From JBCCOW01 sp038749105 (GTDB taxonomy: Bacteria; Planctomycetota; Phycisphaerae; Phycisphaerales; Phycisphaeraceae): a stretch of DNA of 64,000 nucleotides. Both the position numbers and the translations under genes were made by a program. The stretch lies in assembly GCA_038749105.1 (NCBI GenBank), contig JBCDIM010000011.1:14848-78847 (forward strand), in the 5' to 3' direction. The number at the start of each line of letters is the position of its first letter. The stretch's first letter is position 1. Under the pieces are notes generated by a model. It was not told where the DNA came from and did not search any database. It saw only the letters and a program-made list of their open reading frames with translations. Positions 59,082 to 64,000 of the stretch are shown here, one piece after another.

Positions 59082-60215
59082 TCAACAGAACCGCAACGGT
59101 GCCCGGTCTTTTTCGCTGATCCGCCAATCCACCCCACCCATCGCCGCCCGAAGCTTGTCCTGATACACCGGCAGATACGGCCGCTCCGTCTGCGTATGCC
59201 CCGCCAAAACCACCGCCTTCCCCCGCTCCGCCAGGTCCAAGACCTGGTGGTGCTGCATCTCCCCCGTCACATACGCGTCCGCCTCCACCCCCTCGAACAG
59301 CTTCCCGCCCGCACCCACACACACCGCCACCGTCCGCACCGCTCCGCTTCCCGCCACCTTCACCCGCTCCACCCCCAACCGCCCCTTCACCCGCTCCGCC
59401 AACCCACCCACCGTCACCGGCTCCGCCAACGTCAGCAACCGACCCACCCCCGCGGCCTCCGCCGCCACCTCAGGCTCCGCCTCCAGCCGAAACACATCGA
59501 TCGCCGGCTCCTCGTACGAGTGCGCCCCCCGCGCCGCCGACAAAACCCCCGCTAACTGCCGACCCCCACAGATCATCTCCAGCCGCACCTCCGCCACCCG
59601 CTCAAACCGCCCCACCTCGCCCACCGCCGGCTCCGCCCCCTCGCCCGGCTCAAACGTCCCCTCCCCCGACGCCCCGAACGAACACCCCGTGTACTTCCCG
59701 ATCCCCCCCGCCCCCGCGTCCGTCATCGCCCCCCGCACCGCATCAACCTCACCCGCCGGCACATACACCACCACCTTGTACTCATCCCGCTTCACGGCCT
59801 TCCGCTCGATCGGCTCACTCACGCCTTCACCCAGCCCCGCGCACAGCCAGTCGTTCACCCCACCCCGCACCGCGTCCAATGCGGTGTGCGGGCTATACAC
59901 CGCCAACCCCGCCCGCACCGCCGCCAGCAACGCCCGCGTCTTCCACCCCCCCGCCCCTTGCAACCCTTCCCCCTCCACCAACCCGGTCAACGGTCCAAAG
60001 ATCGGCGGATGATACGCCACCACCAACCCGCACCCCAGCTCCACCGCCTCCTCGACCACCGCCTCCGTCAAATCAATGCACAGCAACGCCCGATCCACCA
60101 CCGCTTCCGGGTCCCCCACCTGCAGCCCGACCTTGTCCCAGCCCTCCGCCAACCCCAGCGGGGCCACCGCCTCTAGCCCAGCCATCACCTCACGCAACGT
60201 CACCGAATCGCTCAC
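59082..60215 (-). CDS. Nif3/YbgI-like dinuclear metal-center protein
   Basis: GTP cyclohydrolase I type 2/NIF3 family, about 377 aa from GTG 60215 (VSDSVTLREVMAGL); an upstream GTG at 60242 is the alternative. Metal-binding residues are visible in VVAYHPPIFGPL, SPHTALDAVRGGVNDWL and LAGHTQTERPYLP. The long form with an inserted middle domain (about 150-270, KAVKRDEYKVVVYVPAGEVD) is typical. The biochemical role of this conserved family is still unclear. Divergent from the coiled-coil gene. Confidence 0.9.
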   Translation of the reverse strand: MSDSVTLREVMAGLEAVAPLGLAEGWDKVGLQVGDPEAVVDRALLCIDLTEAVVEEAVELGCGLVVAYHPPIFGPLTGLVEGEGLQGAGGWKTRALLAAVRAGLAVYSPHTALDAVRGGVNDWLCAGLGEGVSEPIERKAVKRDEYKVVVYVPAGEVDAVRGAMTDAGAGGIGKYTGCSFGASGEGTFEPGEGAEPAVGEVGRFERVAEVRLEMICGGRQLAGVLSAARGAHSYEEPAIDVFRLEAEPEVAAEAAGVGRLLTLAEPVTVGGLAERVKGRLGVERVKVAGSGAVRTVAVCVGAGGKLFEGVEADAYVTGEMQHHQVLDLAERGKAVVLAGHTQTERPYLPVYQDKLRAAMGGVDWRISEKDRAPLRFC

Positions 60216-60245
60216 CCCCGAACCATACCCCACCACCCTCACCCC

Positions 60246-60274
60246 CGTTTAGCGGGGGCATTCATGCCCCCTGC
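60246..60274 (+). repeat. Family E-like hairpin between divergent genes
   Basis: CGTTTAGCGG head followed by GGGGGCA-TTCA-TGCCCCC, a 7-bp stem. It shares the CGTTTAGCGG head with the three family E repeats of the flagellar cluster but has its own hairpin sequence. Here it is on the plus strand between the starts of the Nif3 and coiled-coil genes. Confidence 0.55.
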
Positions 60275-60307
60275 AGCCCAACGCCCGCCCCTGCCGATAC
60301 TCCTTCT

Positions 60308-60808
60308 ATGCCCACCCCACCCAACCGCCGATTCAATACCGACCCCAATACCGCCACCGCCGATCCCGCCCGTGCCGAGCAGCGGGTCAAGCTGGGCTTA
60401 CAGCTCTTCAAAGCCGCCGAGGCCCGCCTCGCCGCCCAGCACGACACCCTCGCCCAGATCAAGGCCGAGCAGGCCAACCTCCGCGAATCCATCCAGCACG
60501 AGGTCGCCAAGTCGCTCCAGAGCTACGACCAGTGGATGGGCCGGATCGACGAGTCCTTCACCACCGCGGTCCGCGACCTGACCAGCCGGCTGGACAAGCT
60601 CGAGACCGACTTCGCCGACCAGCTCACGGTCATGAACGCCCTGCTCGCACGCATCGACGGCATCACCCAGGACGCCGCAGAAGACATCACACTCCCCGAC
60701 GCCAACTCAAACACCCCGGACGACACCGACCACGCCGTCTTCCTCCGCGTGCTCCGCCAACTCCAGGGCAACCCCAACGACGACCGCCCCAACAGCGCCG
60801 CCGCCTGA
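60308..60808 (+). CDS. Uncharacterised coiled-coil protein
   Basis: 166 aa from ATG 60308. Residues about 25-120 are a heptad-patterned helix (LGLQLFKAAEARLAAQHDTL, then AQIKAEQANLRESIQHEV, LTSRLDKLETDFADQLTVMN), with an Asp/Asn-rich acidic tail. No signal or membrane segment. Family unknown; convergent with the AlaC-type gene. Confidence 0.7.
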   Translation: MPTPPNRRFNTDPNTATADPARAEQRVKLGLQLFKAAEARLAAQHDTLAQIKAEQANLRESIQHEVAKSLQSYDQWMGRIDESFTTAVRDLTSRLDKLETDFADQLTVMNALLARIDGITQDAAEDITLPDANSNTPDDTDHAVFLRVLRQLQGNPNDDRPNSAAA

Positions 60809-60825
60809 CCCACCCCCCCACCGAC

Positions 60826-62031
60826 TCACACCCCAGCACCCTCACTGATCGGCAGCACCCGGCCCAACTGCCGGAGCGCCTGCCGGATCCGCTGCTCGTT
60901 CTCGACCAGCGCCAGCCGGACGTACCCCTCCCCGGCCTGACCGAACGCAGCCCCCGGCGTCATCGCCACCTCGGCCTGCTCCACCATCTCCAGGCACAGC
61001 TTCTCCGTAGATCCCCCAAACGCCGCCAGCTGATCCGGCGCAACCTTCGCCCACACAAACATCGACGCCCTGGGCCGATCCACCGTCCACCCCAGCTTCC
61101 GCAGCCCCTCCACCAACAAGTCCCGCCGCATCGCGTACTTCTCGTTCTGCCGCTCGATGTGCTTGTCCCCCTCCCGCATCGCGATGATCGCCGCGATCTG
61201 CACCGCCTGGAAGATCCCGTAGTCGTAGTACCCCTTCACCGTCGACAACGCCTTGATCATCTCCGCGTTCCCGCAGCAAAAACCAATCCGCCAACCCGCC
61301 ATGTTGTAAGGCTTGCTCAGCGTGCTGAACTCCACCCCGAAGTCCTTCGCCCCCGCCGCCTGCAGATAGCTCGGAGCCTTGTACCCATCAAAACACGTCT
61401 CGCCATACGCGAAGTCATGCAGCACCATCACCTGGTGCCGGTCCGCCAGCTCCACCACCTTCTCAAAGAAGCCCGGCTCCACCGTCATCGTCGTCGGATT
61501 GTGCGGATAGCACAGAATCACCACCTTCGGCTGCGGCTGCAGCTGATCCAGCACGTGATCGATCCGCTCCAAAAACGCATCGTCGTTACCCAACGGCACC
61601 GACACCGTCGACGCCCCCGCCAGCACCACCGCGGTCGTATGGATCTGAAACGCCGGGTCCGCCACCACCGCGATATCCCCTGGCCCCAGCAGCCCCAAAC
61701 ACATGTGGCTGAACCCCTCTTTCGACCCGATCGTCGCGATCACCTCCGTGTCCGGGTCCAGCTCCACCCCCCACTTCCGCTTGTACTTCAGTGCCATGTC
61801 CCGCCGAAGGTTGTACACCCCCGCCGACACCGAATACCGGCTGTTCCGCGGGTCCAGCACCGCCTCTCGGATCTTCTCCACCACCGGGTCCGGCGGCGCG
61901 TCCGACGGGTTCCCCATGTTCATGTCGATCACATCCGCCCCCGCCTTCCGCTGCTCGTAAATCAAGTTCTTCAGCCGCCCCAGCATGTAGGGCGGCAGCC
62001 GTTCAACCCGATTGGAGACCTGGATCTTCAT
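60826..62031 (-). CDS. alaC: AlaC-type aminotransferase (alanine / LL-diaminopimelate family)
   Basis: PLP-dependent class I/II aminotransferase, 401 aa from ATG 62031 (MKIQVSNRVERLPPYMLGRL). Family signatures: VIDMNMGNPSDAPPDPVVEK, ATIGSKEGFSHMCLGLLGPG, CYPHNPTTMTVEP, and the PLP lysine in STLSKPYNMAGWRIGF near residue 235. The sequence is close to the AlaC group that makes alanine from pyruvate and glutamate. The long upstream in-frame extension contains a palindromic repeat and is not coding. Confidence 0.9.
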   Translation of the reverse strand: MKIQVSNRVERLPPYMLGRLKNLIYEQRKAGADVIDMNMGNPSDAPPDPVVEKIREAVLDPRNSRYSVSAGVYNLRRDMALKYKRKWGVELDPDTEVIATIGSKEGFSHMCLGLLGPGDIAVVADPAFQIHTTAVVLAGASTVSVPLGNDDAFLERIDHVLDQLQPQPKVVILCYPHNPTTMTVEPGFFEKVVELADRHQVMVLHDFAYGETCFDGYKAPSYLQAAGAKDFGVEFSTLSKPYNMAGWRIGFCCGNAEMIKALSTVKGYYDYGIFQAVQIAAIIAMREGDKHIERQNEKYAMRRDLLVEGLRKLGWTVDRPRASMFVWAKVAPDQLAAFGGSTEKLCLEMVEQAEVAMTPGAAFGQAGEGYVRLALVENEQRIRQALRQLGRVLPISEGAGV

Positions 62032-62081
62032 CACCACACAATAGCCCAACCCCACCCACCAAACCTCGACAAAACCCAATG

Positions 62082-62117
62082 CATCTAAAGCCTGGAGGTC
62101 GCCACCCCCAGGCCCGC
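62082..62117. repeat. Family A palindromic repeat, intergenic
   Basis: CATCTAAAGCCTGGAGGTCG then CCACCCCCAGGC. The stem GCCTGGAGGT/ACCCCCAGGC has one mismatch. It lies in the 99-bp spacer between the lipoprotein stop (62131) and the alaC start. Confidence 0.8.
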
Positions 62118-62130
62118 CCAACAGCCATTC

Positions 62131-63123
62131 TTACCGCCCCTCCCAAACCTTCCCCAGCGCCGGGTCCAGCACCACGATCTCCCCCTCGTCTAACAACCGC
62201 CTAGCCACCCGAGACATCGCCAACGCCTCCGCCTCCCGCCTCAACCCCGCTTCCAACGCCCCCTGCACCGCCGACAGCTCCGACCCATCCCCCGGCAGCT
62301 CCCGCTCCAACCGCAGCACCGCCACCCCCTCCTCCAGCACGATCGGCCGGCTCACGCTCCCCACCCCGTCCAACCGCCAAAGCGCCTCCCGCAGCGCCCC
62401 CGCATAACTCGGGTCCAGCTCCGAAATCGCCGGCAGCAGCCCCCCCTGCACCGAGCTCCGATCGATCGACCGCTCCGCCGCCACCCCCGCAAACGCCTCC
62501 CTCCCTAAAGCCCGGGGTTCGCCACCCCCGGGCCCGCCCGCCGCAACCCGCTCCCGCACCGCCCGCACCGCCGACTCCGCCTCCGCCAGCGTCCGCGTCA
62601 GGATCAACCGCGCCTGACGCCTCGGCCCATGCCGCACATCAAACGCCCGCAGCACCGCCCGATCCGACACCGGCTCCACCCCTTGACGCAGGGCCAACAC
62701 CCGAAGTCCCGCGTTCCGCCGCAGCAGCCCCGCAAACGCCGCCGTGTCCAGCCCGTCCTCCCGCCGGAACTCCGCCAACAACCGCTCCGCCACCTCGGGG
62801 TCCGCATTCAACCCCGCCACCATCCGCGCACGCTCCGCCTCCAGGTCCGCCCCCCCGATCTCGAGCCCCAACTCCCCCAGCCGCACCGCCAGCAACCGGT
62901 CCAACGCCACCTCCGACATCGCCCCCACCCCACCCCGCCGAACCAGGCCGCCCCACACCTCGCCCCGCGTCACCGCTCGCCCCCCCACATATGCAATAAC
63001 CAATTTCTCTCCCCCCTGAAGCCCACGGACACCGTCCGTGGGTCGCGCGCCACCACCGCCTGCCCCGCCCGCACACCCGCACACACCCACCACGACCAAC
63101 ACCAACAACGCCCTGAGCATCAT
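62131..63123 (-). CDS. Parvulin-like lipoprotein (PrsA/SurA type)
   Basis: 330 aa. Signal peptide with lipobox VGVCGC (Cys near residue 17). A SurA-N-like helical region with DRLLAVRLGELGLEIGGADL, DLEAERARMVAGL and LRVLALRQG surrounds a parvulin-type PPIase part (QARLILTRTLAEAESAVRAV, then IDRSSVQGGLLPAISELDPS, LEEGVAVLRLERE). It would assist folding of exported proteins. Two palindromic repeats lie in frame: one near residue 30 (PTDGV) and one near residue 198 (PGGGEPRAL). Confidence 0.8.
   Translation of the reverse strand: MMLRALLVLVVVGVCGCAGGAGGGGARPTDGVRGLQGGEKLVIAYVGGRAVTRGEVWGGLVRRGGVGAMSEVALDRLLAVRLGELGLEIGGADLEAERARMVAGLNADPEVAERLLAEFRREDGLDTAAFAGLLRRNAGLRVLALRQGVEPVSDRAVLRAFDVRHGPRRQARLILTRTLAEAESAVRAVRERVAAGGPGGGEPRALGREAFAGVAAERSIDRSSVQGGLLPAISELDPSYAGALREALWRLDGVGSVSRPIVLEEGVAVLRLERELPGDGSELSAVQGALEAGLRREAEALAMSRVARRLLDEGEIVVLDPALGKVWEGR
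62503..62538. repeat. Family A palindromic repeat inside the parvulin-like gene
   Basis: CCTAAAGCCCGGGGTTCGCC then ACCCCCGGGCCCGCC. In the gene's own frame it reads PGGGEPRAL, the same phase and nearly the same peptide as in the membrane-protein gene at 38405 (PGGGDPRAL). Confidence 0.85.
63021..63043. repeat. Family C-like palindrome inside the parvulin-like gene
   Basis: GCCCACGGAC-ACC-GTCCGTGGGTC, a 9-bp perfect stem, just after the lipobox region. It encodes PTDGV, compare PTDGG in the kinase repeat at 25776. Confidence 0.6.
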
Positions 63124-63172
63124 CCCCGCACGCTAAGATTGCAGTCCAGACCTGTCAAAACCCAAGCCAACC

Positions 63173-64000
63173 ATGCCCGACGCGCCCCCCGCCGCACCCG
63201 ACACCCCCGCCTCCCCCGGCCTCATCGTCTGCCCCTACTGCGGGCACGTCCAGGAGCGCTCCCACCGCTGCAACGCCTGCGGCGGCCTCTTCGAGCCCCT
63301 GTCCCGCAAGGCCACCCAGATCGCCATGGGCCCCTGGTACATCCGCGACAAACAAAACCCCTTCCGCCCCGGCTGCTCCTACGACACGCTCCTGGCGATG
63401 ATCAAAGCCGGCCGCATCACCCCCACCACCATCCTCCGCGGGCCCACCACCCGTCAGTTCTGGGCCGTCGCCCGCAACGTCCCCGGCATCGCCCACCACC
63501 TCGGCTACTGCCACGCCTGCGGCAAACACGTCGACCCCAACGCCAAGCAGTGCCCCCACTGCGGCGCCAAGTTCCGCACCGTCCACACCCGCGATCACCT
63601 CGGCCTCGCCTACCGCCACACCAAAGACGCTGAGCGCGCCCAACGCGAGCTCCAACTCGAGCGCCAAGGCCTCTCCCCCGACGAAGCCGCCCGCCAAGCC
63701 GCACAAGAAATCCCCACCACCAAAACCACAGCCCCACGCCCCGCAAAGCCCGGGGCTAGCACCCCCGCACCCGCCTCAACGCCAGCACACACCGAAGACA
63801 CCGCCGAAGCCTCTCCCGCCCCCGGCGACCTCCTCGACCAGGTCCTCGACCTCTCCGAGTTCGACACCCTCTCCACACCACTCCCCGATGCCGGCCCCAC
63901 CCCCCAACCCGCCGGCCAATCCCTCGACTTCACCCCCGCCGACCCCGCACCCACCCCCGACGCCGCTCCAGCCGCTCCTCCCGCGCCCGCCCCCCTCCCC
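63173..64000 (+). CDS. Zinc-ribbon / GYF-like domain protein (cut by window end)
   Basis: 276 codons from ATG 63173, still open at the edge. Two zinc ribbons: CPYCGHVQERSHRCNACG near residue 20 and CHACGKHVDPNAKQCPHCG near residue 113. Between them lies a GYF-2-like module (GPWYIRDKQNPFRPGCSY, then LLAMIKAGRITPTTILRGPT, QFWAVARNV). The rest is a Pro/Ala-rich linker with an acidic patch DLLDQVLDLSEFDTLSTPL. Such architecture is frequent in planctomycete proteins of unknown role. Confidence 0.85.
   Translation, partial: MPDAPPAAPDTPASPGLIVCPYCGHVQERSHRCNACGGLFEPLSRKATQIAMGPWYIRDKQNPFRPGCSYDTLLAMIKAGRITPTTILRGPTTRQFWAVARNVPGIAHHLGYCHACGKHVDPNAKQCPHCGAKFRTVHTRDHLGLAYRHTKDAERAQRELQLERQGLSPDEAARQAAQEIPTTKTTAPRPAKPGASTPAPASTPAHTEDTAEASPAPGDLLDQVLDLSEFDTLSTPLPDAGPTPQPAGQSLDFTPADPAPTPDAAPAAPPAPAPLP
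63744..63775. repeat. Diverged family A repeat inside the zinc-ribbon gene
   Basis: CAAAGCCCGGGGCTAGCACC then CCCGCACCCGCC, similar along its length to the 62503 copy with a few changes and a one-base shorter loop region. It is read here on the opposite strand relative to the gene, giving AKPGASTPAPA in the linker. Confidence 0.55.

Noticed and set aside
1..64000. CRISPR arrays, insertion sequences, phage genes or rRNA operons
   Set aside because: No regularly spaced direct repeats, transposase or integrase motifs, or rRNA signature stretches were seen.

Overview
The window is high-GC bacterial DNA that looks like a chromosome segment of a planctomycete, most likely of the Phycisphaerae type. 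This is inferred from three PEP-CTERM exported proteins, a planctomycete-style prepilin/H-X9-DG protein, large planctomycete-type membrane proteins, weak or missing Shine-Dalgarno sites on many genes, and a single long flagellar cluster. No rRNA, CRISPR, transposase or phage gene was seen.

Region 1 (1-29053, all minus strand) is a nearly uninterrupted flagellar supercluster. In transcription order it holds a TPR membrane protein, a FlgN-like chaperone, a cytoplasmic sensor kinase and a sigma-54 activator (FlgS/FlgR-like), flgB, flgC, fliE, fliF, fliG, fliH, fliI, fliJ, a MotE-like gene, fliK, flgD, a small unknown gene, flgE, flbD, motA, motB, fliL, fliN, fliO, fliP, fliQ, fliR, flhB, flhA, flhF and flhG (cut by the window edge). 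Together these encode the export gate, ATPase complex, MS-ring, switch, proximal rod, hook and stator. A good sigma-54 promoter precedes flgB, which fits control by the adjacent two-component pair. fliM, flagellin, distal rod, ring and cap genes are absent from the window.

Region 2 (29195-41629) holds prfB, an aromatic/aspartate aminotransferase, a Gfo/Idh/MocA oxidoreductase and a set of membrane or exported proteins of unknown role. The last group includes two paralogues with a pseudopilin-like tail, a PEP-CTERM protein, a large polytopic membrane protein and a CPBP-type protease.

Region 3 (41703-47769) is the complete dTDP-L-rhamnose operon (rfbA-rfbC-rfbD-rfbB) divergent from a two-domain glycosyltransferase. 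Region 4 (47902-54358) holds lpd, then a GntR-type regulator behind a promoter/operator with a perfect 14-bp inverted repeat. Downstream lie a PEP-CTERM protein, a pseudopilin and a secreted glycoside hydrolase, which look like a regulated extracellular polysaccharide locus.

Region 5 (54362-64000) is housekeeping and miscellaneous: hisF, a PEP-CTERM protein, a tRNA with a UAA anticodon but a short variable loop, a DUF4380-like lipoprotein, a fructosamine-kinase-like protein, tRNA-Ala(GGC), a Nif3 family protein, an AlaC-type aminotransferase, a parvulin-like lipoprotein and a zinc-ribbon protein cut by the window end.

The most unusual signal is a scatter of short GC-rich palindromic repeats in several families. 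Some lie just after stop codons. Others sit in frame inside coding sequences (sensor kinase, membrane protein, parvulin-like lipoprotein, zinc-ribbon protein) at what look like flexible loops, a behaviour reminiscent of the Rickettsia palindromic elements.
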